Source: Aureivirga sp. CE67
Lineage (GTDB): Bacteria > Bacteroidota > Bacteroidia > Flavobacteriales > Flavobacteriaceae
Length of the DNA: 64,000 nt
Assembly: GCF_015767245.1 (NCBI RefSeq)
Contig: NZ_JADOTV010000001.1
Location: 372,001 to 436,000 of the forward strand
Direction: 5' to 3'
Shown: piece after piece, positions 27,658 through 35,832 of the stretch
Layout: each line of letters begins with the position of its first letter
How positions within the stretch are numbered: the first letter of the stretch is position 1
Program-made: the position numbers and the translations under genes
Notes under the pieces: generated by a model
What the model was told of the DNA's origin: nothing
Database searches by the model: none
Seen by the model: the letters and a program-made list of their open reading frames with translations, nothing else

Positions 27658-28209
27658 TTATGAAATTTTCTCTACTTGCATGTAGCTAAGCTCTAATGGT
27701 GTCTTTCTTCCGAAAATCTTAACCATTACCTTTAATTTACGCTTTTCTTCGTTAATCTCCTCAATAGTTCCATCAAAACCGTTGAAAGCTCCATCTGTAA
27801 CCTTCACAATTTCTCCTACCATATAAGGGATCGCTACATTTTCGTTTTTAACAGATAATTCGTCTACTTTACCAAGTAGTCTATTAATTTCTGATTTACG
27901 CAAAGGCACAGGGTCTCCTCCTTTAGTTTCACCTAAAAAACCAATAACTCCTGGCACAGATTTGATAATATGAGGTATTTCTCCTGTAAGGTTTGCTTCA
28001 ATCATTACATATCCTGGGAAATAAATTCTATCTTTATGAATTTTCTTTCCATTACGGACTTGAATGACCTTCTCTGTTGGAACTAAAACCTGGTCTATAT
28101 AATCAGAAATCTCTAATCTAGAGATTTCATTTTCGATATAATTTTTGACCTTATTTTCTTGACCTCCAATTGCCCTAACAACATACCATTTTTTAACAGA
28201 TTCAGTCAT
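27658..28209 (-). CDS. nusG: Transcription termination/antitermination factor NusG
   Basis: A 183-residue protein with the NGN domain starting KKWYVVRAIGGQENKVKNYIE and a C-terminal KOW domain with GEIVKVTDGAFNGFDGTIEEI. It binds RNA polymerase and couples it to Rho or the ribosome. It follows secE by 11 bases, the classical secE-nusG pair. Confidence 0.98.
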   Translation of the reverse strand: MTESVKKWYVVRAIGGQENKVKNYIENEISRLEISDYIDQVLVPTEKVIQVRNGKKIHKDRIYFPGYVMIEANLTGEIPHIIKSVPGVIGFLGETKGGDPVPLRKSEINRLLGKVDELSVKNENVAIPYMVGEIVKVTDGAFNGFDGTIEEINEEKRKLKVMVKIFGRKTPLELSYMQVEKIS

Positions 28210-28220
28210 ATCAATTTTAA

Positions 28221-28409
28221 TTAAAATAGTTCGAAATATTTTTCTAAACCGAATTGAAAAACCTTATCAACAATAAAAACAGCAATCGCAAAGATTACTG
28301 TGAATATTGCTACTGTTACAGTAGACTTTTGAGCCTCAGACCAAGAGATCCAAGTAACTTCTGTATTAAGTTCTTCAAATGATTCTTTAATATATTTTAC
28401 AATACTCAT
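28221..28409 (-). CDS. secE: Preprotein translocase subunit SecE
   Basis: A 62-residue single-span SecE. A cytoplasmic amphipathic segment with the conserved EVTWISWSEAQKSTV (about 17-31) is followed by one transmembrane helix (VAIFTVIFAIAVFIVDKVF). The short length is normal for this phylum. It lies directly downstream of tRNA-Trp. Confidence 0.95.
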   Translation of the reverse strand: MSIVKYIKESFEELNTEVTWISWSEAQKSTVTVAIFTVIFAIAVFIVDKVFQFGLEKYFELF

Positions 28410-28424
28410 ATTACATCATTTTTG

Positions 28425-28497
28425 CACGGGTAGAGAGACTCGAACTCACGACACCTGGTTTTGGAGACCAGTGCTCTACCAACTGAGCTATACCCGT
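28425..28497 (-). tRNA. tRNA-Trp (anticodon CCA)
   Basis: A cloverleaf of 73 nt: acceptor ACGGGTA/TACCCGT with discriminator G, D-arm AGCTCAGTTGGTAGAGC, anticodon stem CTGGT/ACCAG with loop CTCCAAA, and T-arm with GTTCGAGTC. CCA is not encoded. It lies between tuf and secE. Confidence 0.96.
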
Positions 28498-28563
28498 ATT
28501 TATAAAAGGTGCTTCGCTTTTATTATAAGGAAGCACCCTTATATTTATTTTTATATCTTATGA

Positions 28564-29748
28564 TTATAAGATTTCAGTTACCTGACCTGCTCCTACTGTT
28601 CTTCCTCCTTCACGGATTGCGAAACGTAATCCTACGTTCATTGCAATCGGTTGAATTAAGTCAACATTGATAGTTAAGTTATCTCCTGGCATTACCATTT
28701 CAACTCCATCAGGTAAAGAAATATTTCCTGTTACATCAGTTGTACGTACGTAGAACTGTGGACGGTAGTTGTTGTGGAATGGAGTGTGACGTCCACCTTC
28801 TTCTTTCTTAAGGATATAAACCTCAGCTTTGAATTTATCGTGTGGAGTTACAGAACCTGGCTTACAGATTACCATTCCTCTTTTGATATCTTCTTTGTTA
28901 ATACCTCTTAATAAGATACCTGCGTTATCTCCAGCCTCACCTCTATCTAAGATTTGACGGAACATTTCGATACCTGTAATAGTAGAAGTTAATTTCTCAG
29001 CTCCCATTCCAATGATATCAACAGCATCTCCTGTATTAGCAATTCCTGTCTCGATACGTCCTGTAGCTACAGTTCCACGACCAGTAATAGAGAATACATC
29101 CTCGATTGGCATTAAGAAATCTTTGTCAATCTCTCTTAATGGCTCCTCGATCCAAGCATCAACAGCATCCATTAATTGCATGATAGAATCAACCCATTTC
29201 TCGTCATTATTTAATCCACCTAATGCAGATCCTGGGATTACTGGAGTGTTATCACCATCATAGTCATAGAAGTCTAATAATTCTCTAACTTCCATTTCTA
29301 CTAACTCTAATAACTCTTCATCATCAACCATATCCACTTTGTTTAAGAAAACAACCATACGTGGAATTCCAACCTGACGTCCTAATAAGATGTGCTCACG
29401 AGTTTGTGGCATTGGTCCATCTGTAGCAGCAACTACTAAGATAGCTCCATCCATTTGAGCAGCTCCAGTTACCATGTTCTTTACGTAATCGGCGTGACCT
29501 GGACAGTCAACGTGTGCATAGTGACGGTTAGCTGTTTGATATTCTACGTGAGAAGTGTTAATTGTAATACCTCTTTCTTTCTCTTCTGGAGCGTTATCGA
29601 TTTGATCGAAATCTTGCTTCTCAGAAAGTCCTTTATTTGCTAATACTGTAGTAATAGCAGCAGTTAATGTAGTTTTACCGTGGTCAACGTGTCCGATAGT
29701 ACCAATATTCAAGTGTGGTTTCGAACGATCAAAAGTTTCTTTTGCCAT
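28564..29748 (-). CDS. tuf: Elongation factor Tu
   Basis: A 394-residue GTPase delivering aminoacyl-tRNA. G1 is GHVDHGKTT (about 18-26), the switch region contains [13 protein letters not shown]3 is DCPGHADYV, and G4 NKVD is in [12 protein letters not shown]. Domains 2 and 3 are complete to [10 protein letters not shown]. It is flanked by tRNA-Gly upstream and tRNA-Trp downstream, a common arrangement in this phylum. Confidence 0.99.
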   Translation of the reverse strand: MAKETFDRSKPHLNIGTIGHVDHGKTTLTAAITTVLANKGLSEKQDFDQIDNAPEEKERGITINTSHVEYQTANRHYAHVDCPGHADYVKNMVTGAAQMDGAILVVAATDGPMPQTREHILLGRQVGIPRMVVFLNKVDMVDDEELLELVEMEVRELLDFYDYDGDNTPVIPGSALGGLNNDEKWVDSIMQLMDAVDAWIEEPLREIDKDFLMPIEDVFSITGRGTVATGRIETGIANTGDAVDIIGMGAEKLTSTITGIEMFRQILDRGEAGDNAGILLRGINKEDIKRGMVICKPGSVTPHDKFKAEVYILKKEEGGRHTPFHNNYRPQFYVRTTDVTGNISLPDGVEMVMPGDNLTINVDLIQPIAMNVGLRFAIREGGRTVGAGQVTEIL

Positions 29749-29845
29749 GATTACCTAGTTTTTATACTTAGTTATATATTAGTGTTCTTACTATTTTTAT
29801 AACTCTTTAAATTCGTTAAAAATTTTTTAGATTAAGAAATCTTAG

Positions 29846-29918
29846 AGCGGGAGACCGGGTTCGAACCGGCGACATTCAGCTTGGAAGGCTGACGCTCTAC
29901 CAACTGAGCTACTCCCGC
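29846..29918 (-). tRNA. tRNA-Gly (anticodon TCC)
   Basis: A 73-nt cloverleaf: acceptor GCGGGAG/CTCCCGC, D-arm AGCTCAGTTGGTAGAGC, anticodon loop CTTCCAA, T-arm CCGGTTCGAACCCGG. Confidence 0.96.
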
Positions 29919-29958
29919 TTATAATCTAAAATTATTTTTAACTATTTCAAAGATTTTG

Positions 29959-30032
29959 AGCCGATAGAGGGACTCGAACCCACGACCTGCTGATTACAAA
30001 TCAGCTGCTCTAGCCAGCTGAGCTATATCGGC
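29959..30032 (-). tRNA. tRNA-Thr (anticodon TGT)
   Basis: A 74-nt cloverleaf: acceptor GCCGATA/TATCGGC, anticodon stem CTGAT/ATCAG with loop TTGTA and TGT anticodon, T-arm CGTGGGTTCGAGTCCC. First gene of the tRNA-tuf-secE-nusG-rpl-rpo cluster. Confidence 0.96.
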
Positions 30033-30073
30033 TTTTCGTTAGCTTCAAATATTTCGTTGTTGCTAACGGTTTG

Positions 30074-30104
30074 CAAATGTAATACGTTTTATGAATCCTG
30101 CAAA
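30074..30104 (-). promoter_or_regulatory. Promoter of the tRNA/tuf/ribosomal/RNA-polymerase cluster
   Basis: On the minus strand, TTTG (30101-30104), 19 bp, then TACATTTG (30074-30081), the full flavobacterial consensus. The inferred start near 30068 is about 36 bases ahead of tRNA-Thr. The leader holds an inverted pair CGTTAGC/GCTAACG (30037-30068). Confidence 0.8.
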
Positions 30105-30131
30105 CTTTTTTTCATTTTTTTTTGTTTTTTT

Positions 30132-30437
30132 TTACACGTGAGTTCCTCTTTGTCTCTCCTTATGCTTTTCTAACTGACGTTTCAACGCATCTACACAAAG
30201 CGCAGCTCCTTCCTCAAATGACTTAGATTGCTTTTTTACAATCATCTCATCACCAGGCACATTAACCTTAATTTCCGCTACCTTATTTTCCTTTTCGCTT
30301 GTTTGTTGAACCTTTAAAAATACTTCAGCATCTATAATTTTGTCATAAAATTTTTCTAATCCTTCAACTTTCTTTTCAATGAATGCTACTAAGTCTTTAT
30401 CCGCATTGAAATTAACTGACTGAAATAATATTTTCAT
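30132..30437 (-). CDS. hpf: Ribosome hibernation-promoting factor, short form
   Basis: A 101-residue HPF/RaiA-family protein (MKILFQSVNFNADKDLVAFI, EKKVEGLEKFYDKIIDAEV). It has the beta-alpha-beta-beta-beta-alpha fold and lacks the C-terminal dimerisation domain of long HPF. It would bind the 30S decoding region in slow growth. It starts 4 bases after the xerC-like stop, so the two are co-transcribed. Confidence 0.92.
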   Translation of the reverse strand: MKILFQSVNFNADKDLVAFIEKKVEGLEKFYDKIIDAEVFLKVQQTSEKENKVAEIKVNVPGDEMIVKKQSKSFEEGAALCVDALKRQLEKHKERQRGTHV

Positions 30438-30441
30438 AATT

Positions 30442-31329
30442 CTAACTATTTTTTATGCTCCTTGGGTGAGCATGGTTATATAATTCTTTTAACTTTCCTA
30501 GACTAGTTTTTGTATATACTTGTGTCGACGCTAGACTAGCATGCCCCAATAATTCTTTTACAGAGTTCAAATCTGCTCCTTCGTTTAATAAATGTGTTGC
30601 AAACGAATGTCGAATAATATGTGGACTTTGTTTTAACTTCGAAGATACACCCCTAAAGTAACTATTTATCGTGCGATACACAAGCATTTCATACATTTTT
30701 TCACCTTTTTTTGTAATGAAAAGAAAAGTGTTTTTACTCGGTATTTTATTACGTTCTATTATATAAGCACTTAGCTTTTTCATGGTAGATTCGAATAATG
30801 GAATTATTCGCTCCTTATTTCGTTTTCCAAGTACTTTTATTTGTTTTAATGAAAAATCTATAGAATCGATGGTCAAATTAATTAATTCTGATCGTCGAAT
30901 TCCTGTTACATATAAAAGTTCAATTAAAACATGATTTCGAAAACTCTCAAAATCGTTTTGGTCATAAGGCACAGAAAGTACTTCTTCTACCTCCTTTTTA
31001 GAAAAGGGTACTTGTACTTTTTTAGATACTTTTAAAGATTTATGTTTTGCAAGTGGATTTTCTGAAATCTGATTCGTTTTCAGTAAATATTTAAAATAAG
31101 CCTTCAGAGAGCTTATCTTTCTATTTGTAGTTCTATTTTCAACTCCAGTATTAACAATACTGACAATACAGAATCTTAATTCTGCATAACTAAGTTTTTT
31201 TAATTCTTGATTATATGTATTTGTTGCTATTTCTTGAAAATTTTTCAGATCATTTTCATAAGCAACTACTGTATGCAACGAATATTTTTTTTCGTGCTTT
31301 AGATAATCTATGAAAGGTTGAATACTCAT
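30442..31329 (-). CDS. xerC: Tyrosine recombinase XerC/XerD-type
   Basis: A 295-residue phage-integrase-family recombinase with a SAM-like N-terminal DNA-binding domain (about 1-85) and a complete catalytic set: Arg145 (VTGIRRSE), Lys around the GKRNKERIIP hairpin, His237 and Arg240 (SPHIIRHSF), His263 (LGHAS) and nucleophile Tyr272 (TQVYTKT). Chromosomal setting next to rpsU and hpf fits housekeeping dimer resolution at dif rather than a mobile integrase. Whether it is XerC or XerD cannot be decided from this window. Confidence 0.9.
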   Translation of the reverse strand: MSIQPFIDYLKHEKKYSLHTVVAYENDLKNFQEIATNTYNQELKKLSYAELRFCIVSIVNTGVENRTTNRKISSLKAYFKYLLKTNQISENPLAKHKSLKVSKKVQVPFSKKEVEEVLSVPYDQNDFESFRNHVLIELLYVTGIRRSELINLTIDSIDFSLKQIKVLGKRNKERIIPLFESTMKKLSAYIIERNKIPSKNTFLFITKKGEKMYEMLVYRTINSYFRGVSSKLKQSPHIIRHSFATHLLNEGADLNSVKELLGHASLASTQVYTKTSLGKLKELYNHAHPRSIKNS

Positions 31330-31336
31330 AAATAAA

Positions 31337-31393
31337 AAAATCCGTTAGGAAAACAAAGATAGTATTTACCTTTATTATTCACTAACGGATTTT
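31337..31393 (-). terminator. Terminator of rpsU with the xerC promoter in its loop
   Basis: AAAATCCGTTAG and CTAACGGATTTT form a stem of about 12 bp around a 31-base loop, followed on the minus strand by T7. The loop contains the -7 box at 31354-31361. Confidence 0.75.
31354..31361 (-). promoter_or_regulatory. -7 element of xerC-hpf
   Basis: TATCTTTG on the minus strand, inferred start near 31348, leader of about 19 nt; no clear -33 box at consensus spacing. Confidence 0.6.
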
Positions 31394-31438
31394 TTATATA
31401 AGTTTGTTAATATTCTAAAAATATCAAACTTTAAAATA

Positions 31439-31636
31439 TTAAGCTTGCTCTTCTGCTGTTCTTAATCTTTGGACGTATTGAGCCTTGATGCTTTCTTTAC
31501 GATTCGCAACTGATGGCTTCACGAAATGTTTACGAGCACGTAGATTTCTCATCGTTTTCGTACGGTCGAATTTTCTCTTGTAACGTTTTAACGCTCTGTC
31601 GATATTTTCTCCTTCTTTTATCGGGATGATTAACAT
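31439..31636 (-). CDS. rpsU: 30S ribosomal protein S21
   Basis: A 65-residue basic protein (MLIIPIKEGENIDRALKRYK, RKFDRTKTMRNLRARKHFVK). In Bacteroidota ribosomes bS21 helps sequester the 16S anti-Shine-Dalgarno tail, which explains why most mRNAs here lack SD sequences, and its own mRNA is known to be an exception. Here the start codon is preceded by AAAGGAGGTG at a 7-base spacing, a very strong SD, and by a second SD further upstream that serves an overlapping 8-codon ORF. This strongly suggests translational autoregulation by S21 level. Confidence 0.96.
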   Translation of the reverse strand: MLIIPIKEGENIDRALKRYKRKFDRTKTMRNLRARKHFVKPSVANRKESIKAQYVQRLRTAEEQA

Positions 31637-31656
31637 ATGTTTGCACCTCCTTTCAT
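31630..31656 (-). CDS. Candidate 8-codon upstream ORF overlapping the rpsU start
   Basis: ATG AAA GGA GGT GCA AAC ATA TGT TAA, encoding MKGGANIC. It is preceded by AAAGGAGA (31661-31668) at a 4-base spacing. Its codons 2-5 contain the rpsU SD, and its stop overlaps rpsU codons 1-3 in another frame. It is too short to judge by coding statistics; the case rests on the SD and the overlap. Confidence 0.4.
   Translation of the reverse strand: MKGGANIC
31644..31653 (-). promoter_or_regulatory. Strong Shine-Dalgarno sequence of rpsU
   Basis: AAAGGAGGTG on the minus strand, a full anti-SD match, seven bases before the rpsU ATG. I noticed no comparable SD at the other starts I inspected in this window. 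Confidence 0.9.
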
Positions 31657-31687
31657 ATCGTCTCCTTTAAGTTTAATTTTGAGAGTG

Positions 31688-31695
31688 CAAATATA
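31688..31695 (-). promoter_or_regulatory. -7 element of rpsU
   Basis: TATATTTG on the minus strand; inferred start near 31682, giving a leader of about 46 nt that contains both SD sequences. Confidence 0.7.
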
Positions 31696-31779
31696 TAATT
31701 ATTTTTTATTTTCAAGCTTAAATTATTATTTTTTTAAAACCTATTTTTAAACTCTATAAATCAAACTATTAAACATAAA

Positions 31780-31811
31780 AAAAGTACTTCTAAAAAAACA
31801 AGAAGTACTTC
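31780..31811 (-). terminator. Terminator of the acyl-CoA dehydrogenase gene
   Basis: AAGTACTTCT and AGAAGTACTT form a 10-bp stem with a T7 run on the minus strand. Confidence 0.88.
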
Positions 31812-31833
31812 TATTTAATATTTTAACCTATGA

Positions 31834-32976
31834 TTATGCGTTCAAAATTGTTCTTGAAATAACTAGTTTTTGAATTTCTGTAGTTCCTTCTCCAATAGTA
31901 CATAATTTCGCATCACGGTAGAACTTCTCTACTGGGAAATCTTTTGTATATCCATATCCTCCATGAATTTGGATAGCTTCATTTGCAACTTTTACACAAA
32001 CTTCTGAAGAATACATTTTTGCCATCGCTCCAATCTTTGTCATTCTTCTCCCTTCGTTCTTCATAAATGCCGCTTTATGAATTAATAACTCAGACGCTTC
32101 AATTTCTGTAGCCATATCCGCCAATTTGAATCCGATTGCTTGGAATTTTCCGATTGTTTTTCCGAACTGCTCTCTTTCGTTTGCATATTTTACAGCAGCT
32201 TCATAAGCTCCTTTTGCAATACCTAAAGAAAGTGCTCCAATTGAAATTCTTCCTCCATCTAACACTTTAAGCGCTTGAACGAATCCTTCTCCTTCATTTC
32301 CTAACATATTATCTTTATGAATACGACAGTTATCAAAGATCAATTCTGCTGTTTCAGAAGCTCTCATTCCTAATTTGTTCTCTTTTTTTCCAGAAGAGAA
32401 TCCTGGTGTTCCTTTTTCAATAACAAAAGCAGACATTCCGTGAGAATCTCCTTTTTCTCCAGTTCTAGCAATTACTACAGCTACATCACCACTAATAGCG
32501 TGAGTAATGAAGTTTTTTGCTCCATTTAAAACATAATAATCTCCATCTTTCACAGCAGTAGTGTTCATTCCTCCTGCATCTGATCCTGTATTGTGCTCTG
32601 TTAATCCCCAAGCTCCAATCCACTCTGCAGTTGCTAATTTAGGTAGCCATCTTTTCTTTTGTTCTTCATTACCAAACTGTAAGATATGTCCTGTACAAAG
32701 TGAGTTATGTGCAGCAACAGATAATCCGATTGAAGAATCAACTTTTGAAATCTCTTCGATGATTCTTACATAATCATGATAATCTAATCCTGAACCTCCA
32801 TATTCTTCTGGTACAAGTACACCCATGAATCCCATTTTTCCAAGTTCTTTAAATAATTCAACTGGAAAATGTTGAGCCTCGTCCCATTCCATTATATTTG
32901 GAGTAATGTGTTGCGCAGCAAAATCTCTTATCGATTGGGCAATCATTTCCTGCGTTTCCGTGTAATCAAAATTCAT
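31834..32976 (-). CDS. Acyl-CoA dehydrogenase
   Basis: A 380-residue FAD enzyme of fatty-acid or branched-chain acyl-CoA oxidation. The N-terminal helical domain is followed by the FAD/substrate motif GAWGLTEHNTGSDAGGMNTTA and NGAKNFITHA. The C-terminal domain has GREQFGKTI-type sequence (NEREQFGKTIGKFQAI) and QIHGGYGYTKDFPVEKFYRDAK, with predicted catalytic Glu363 in IGEGTTEIQ. Length is standard. The chain-length preference (short-chain versus isovaleryl type) cannot be fixed from this reading. It has its own promoter inside the 3' end of the upstream gene. Confidence 0.95.
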   Translation of the reverse strand: MNFDYTETQEMIAQSIRDFAAQHITPNIMEWDEAQHFPVELFKELGKMGFMGVLVPEEYGGSGLDYHDYVRIIEEISKVDSSIGLSVAAHNSLCTGHILQFGNEEQKKRWLPKLATAEWIGAWGLTEHNTGSDAGGMNTTAVKDGDYYVLNGAKNFITHAISGDVAVVIARTGEKGDSHGMSAFVIEKGTPGFSSGKKENKLGMRASETAELIFDNCRIHKDNMLGNEGEGFVQALKVLDGGRISIGALSLGIAKGAYEAAVKYANEREQFGKTIGKFQAIGFKLADMATEIEASELLIHKAAFMKNEGRRMTKIGAMAKMYSSEVCVKVANEAIQIHGGYGYTKDFPVEKFYRDAKLCTIGEGTTEIQKLVISRTILNA

Positions 32977-33036
32977 ATATCTCTTTATTTTAATAAGTAT
33001 TCTTATTTTAGAATTTATAACTCAATGGTAGAATTT

Positions 33037-33939
33037 TTATTGAGCATCCAAATATAACGCTATTCTATCAAATTTTTCAATAGGAAAACCCTCAATTTTC
33101 TTAAATTCTTCTATTGTATTAATTCTCAAAACAGATTCTCGATATTTTACTATCTTTTTTGTTAATTCGTAGTCAACATAGGGAATTTTTAAAATTTCTT
33201 TAAACGATGCGCCATTGACATCTATTTTCTGAATGGTAGGTTGTTCTAAAACTTGATAATATTCCAAAATATTCTCAACAACTTCAGGTCGGAGTCCCCA
33301 AACCTCGCTTAGTTGGTCATTATAACTATATCCTTGAATTTTGTTTTTATATGTCAAAATTCTTTCCGCCAACTTCTCTCCTATTCCATTGATCTTTTGT
33401 AATTCTTCTTTTGTAGCAGTATTAATTCCTTTAACGGTTAAAGAATTATTTTTTAAAGGCAAATTATTAGATTTTGTTTTAGAGTAAAAATCTTTCTTAG
33501 TGGTTTTAGATTTTTGTGTCCATTCAGGGAATTTAAAATGTTTTTCAAGTGCTATAAGTAAAGTATCATGAACTTGTGTTATTTCTTGAAATTCTTTAGC
33601 AGAATTTACAAACTTCCCTGTTTCTCGAAAATCCTGTAGTCTTTTTATTTCTTCTACAGACATTCCTAGTAAATATCCTTTATAGTCAGAAATAAAGTTT
33701 GGATTGAAAGGTTTAATCTGGTTTTTCTTTTCTTCTAATTCTTTTTCAGCAAGCTTTTGTAGAGAATCAATCTCTCTAATCATTTCTTTTTGTTCCTCTG
33801 TATATTCTGTTGTTTTTATTTCTTTCGTATATCTAAAAACAAATAAAAGTAATTGAACAAAAATGATTAGTATCAATAAATAAAAAATCCCATTTCGTTG
33901 GTTTTTATTATACCAGAAATGGGATTTTTTAAGTTTCAT
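33037..33939 (-). CDS. Membrane-anchored helix-hairpin-helix protein (ComEA-like repeats)
   Basis: A 300-residue protein with one N-terminal transmembrane helix (GIFYLLILIIFVQLLLFVF, about 17-36) and a charged coiled stretch (about 42-72). Three HhH-type repeats follow: LGMSVEEIKRLQDFRETGKF, INTATKEELQKINGIGEKLA, and VNGASFKEILKIPYVDYELT. ComEA-type HhH domains bind DNA non-specifically, so extracytoplasmic DNA binding is possible but inferred. It starts 11 bases after the AGCS symporter stop. Confidence 0.82.
   Translation of the reverse strand: MKLKKSHFWYNKNQRNGIFYLLILIIFVQLLLFVFRYTKEIKTTEYTEEQKEMIREIDSLQKLAEKELEEKKNQIKPFNPNFISDYKGYLLGMSVEEIKRLQDFRETGKFVNSAKEFQEITQVHDTLLIALEKHFKFPEWTQKSKTTKKDFYSKTKSNNLPLKNNSLTVKGINTATKEELQKINGIGEKLAERILTYKNKIQGYSYNDQLSEVWGLRPEVVENILEYYQVLEQPTIQKIDVNGASFKEILKIPYVDYELTKKIVKYRESVLRINTIEEFKKIEGFPIEKFDRIALYLDAQ
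33049..33080 (-). promoter_or_regulatory. Promoter of the acyl-CoA dehydrogenase gene inside the HhH gene
   Basis: TTG (33078-33080), 21 bp, TATATTTG (33049-33056) on the minus strand, overlapping the last codons of the HhH gene. The leader would be about 67 nt. Confidence 0.55.
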
Positions 33940-33950
33940 ATTTTATCGTT

Positions 33951-35558
33951 TTACTTCTTTGAAATCGCTTTTTTATATTTAGCTAGTTCATCTCGTACTT
34001 TAGGTGATAAAATAATCAGACCAATAATATTCGGGAATACCATCGCAAAAATCATTGCATCTGAGAAATCAATCACTGCTCCTAATGTTGCTGCTGAACC
34101 AATTACTACGAATATAAGAAATATTATTTTATATGTAATATCTGAACCTTTACTTTTTCCAAATACGAATTTCCAAGCTTGTAATCCGTAGTAAGACCAA
34201 GATAACATCGTTGAAAATGCAAATAATACAACTGCAATAGTTAAGATAATAGAGAAGTGAGGAATTACAGCATCAAAAGCTTCAGATGTAATATCAACTC
34301 CACCTAAATGAGCTCCTGTGATATTCATAATTACATTATCATCTGCATCTAAATTACCATAAGTAAATAAATCATATTGTGCATTTGTGATAATTAATAC
34401 TAAAGCAGTCATTGTACAAATGATTACTGTATCAATAAATGGCTCTAATAAAGCAACAATTCCTTCTGAAGCTGGAAAGTTTGTTTTTACTGCTGAGTGC
34501 GCAATTGCTGCAGATCCAACTCCTGCTTCATTTGAAAATGCTGAACGTTTAAACCCAACTATAAGTACTCCAACGAACCCACCAAATGCCGCACTTGGAT
34601 TAAATGCTCCTTCTATAATTAATCCAAACGCCGTTGGTATTGCAGAAAAGTTCATCCCTAAAATTACTAAAGCAGCTAATACATAAATTCCTGCCATGAA
34701 AGGAACAACTTTCTCTGTTACAGCTCCAATTCTTTTGATTCCTCCAATAATCACGATACCTACTAAAACGGCCATGATAATTCCGAAATATAAAGAAGCA
34801 TTCGGATATTCTTTAGGAGCTAAACCTAATAACTTCGTAAACTGAGATGCAGCTTGGTTAGCTTGGAACATGTTTCCTCCACCAAATGAACCTCCAATAC
34901 ACATTATTGCGAAGAAGAAACCTAATCCTTTTCCTAATTTACCAAATCCTTTTTCTTTTAATCCTTTTGTTAAATAATACATCGGTCCTCCATAAACAGA
35001 ACCATCTGCATCAACATCACGATATTTTACACCCAAAGTACATTCTACAAACTTAGATGCCATACCTAAAAATCCTGCGATGATCATCCAAAATGTAGCT
35101 CCCGGTCCTCCTAATGCAATTGCAATCGCAACCCCACCAATATTTCCTAAACCTACTGTTGCAGAAAGTGCTGCTGTTAAAGCTTGGAAGTGAGAAACTT
35201 CTCCTTCTGCTTTTTCTCCTTTTGGAGCTTCTCCTTCTGGAGTTTGCGAATCAACATCATCATAATCTCCTTTAATTAGTTTTATAGCAGTTTTAATTAA
35301 AGTAAAGTTTGCTCCTTTAAAATATATTGTAAAGAAAATTGCCCCTAAAACCAAAATGATTAAAACAATAGGAATTCCTTTAATTTTCTCAGAAATATCT
35401 AGAGGTATTTGATAAAAAACAATGTCAGATACAGGCTTTGCAATTCCTTTAAACCATTCATTAATTTTATCTGCTGTGGACGGCTCTTTTGTAACCTCCT
35501 GCGAAAAAGCAAAAAAAGGTGCAAAAATTGCAAGTATTAGTAGAAATTTTTCCTTCAT
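33951..35558 (-). CDS. Sodium/alanine symporter (AGCS family)
   Basis: A 535-residue polytopic membrane protein that takes up alanine or glycine with Na+. The start at 35558 is chosen because it is preceded by AGAATT and yields a signal-like N-terminus (MKEKFLLILAIFAPFFAFSQ), a feature of Bacteroidota AGCS members. Family motifs seen: FQALTAALSATVGLGNIGGVAIAI, GGPGATFWMIIAGFLGMASKFVECTLGVKYR, and FSNEAGVGSAAIAHSA. An inserted acidic loop lies near 95-115. It is likely co-transcribed with the HhH gene downstream. Confidence 0.92.
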   Translation of the reverse strand: MKEKFLLILAIFAPFFAFSQEVTKEPSTADKINEWFKGIAKPVSDIVFYQIPLDISEKIKGIPIVLIILVLGAIFFTIYFKGANFTLIKTAIKLIKGDYDDVDSQTPEGEAPKGEKAEGEVSHFQALTAALSATVGLGNIGGVAIAIALGGPGATFWMIIAGFLGMASKFVECTLGVKYRDVDADGSVYGGPMYYLTKGLKEKGFGKLGKGLGFFFAIMCIGGSFGGGNMFQANQAASQFTKLLGLAPKEYPNASLYFGIIMAVLVGIVIIGGIKRIGAVTEKVVPFMAGIYVLAALVILGMNFSAIPTAFGLIIEGAFNPSAAFGGFVGVLIVGFKRSAFSNEAGVGSAAIAHSAVKTNFPASEGIVALLEPFIDTVIICTMTALVLIITNAQYDLFTYGNLDADDNVIMNITGAHLGGVDITSEAFDAVIPHFSIILTIAVVLFAFSTMLSWSYYGLQAWKFVFGKSKGSDITYKIIFLIFVVIGSAATLGAVIDFSDAMIFAMVFPNIIGLIILSPKVRDELAKYKKAISKK

Positions 35559-35779
35559 AATTCTATAAATAATGTGTATTTTAAATTTTTGAAGCACGCA
35601 ATATCTTAAAAAAATGAAGTAGGGACAAATTTTTTGTTGTTAAAATATTAATGTATGTTAAATAATTAGATAATATACAATTTACATATCATTTAATCAT
35701 TTCATTTTACATTATTCGCAAAGCAATTTTCTTTTAAAAAAGTTAATAAGTTAAAATTTTCTTAAAACCTAGAAAATAA

Positions 35780-35820
35780 CTCTACTCCAAAACTTTAAAA
35801 TTGAAACTTTCGGAGTAGAG
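35780..35820 (-). terminator. Stem-loop downstream of the histidine-decarboxylase-like gene
   Basis: CTCTACTCC and GGAGTAGAG form a 9-bp stem with a 23-base loop; the T-run on the minus strand is weak (TTATTTT), so termination is less certain. Confidence 0.5.
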
Positions 35821-35832
35821 CAAAAACTAATA

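Noticed and set aside
30442-31329. Mobile-element integrase
   Set aside because: The tyrosine recombinase is intact but sits between rpsU and hpf with no att-like repeats or foreign genes; a housekeeping Xer role is more likely.
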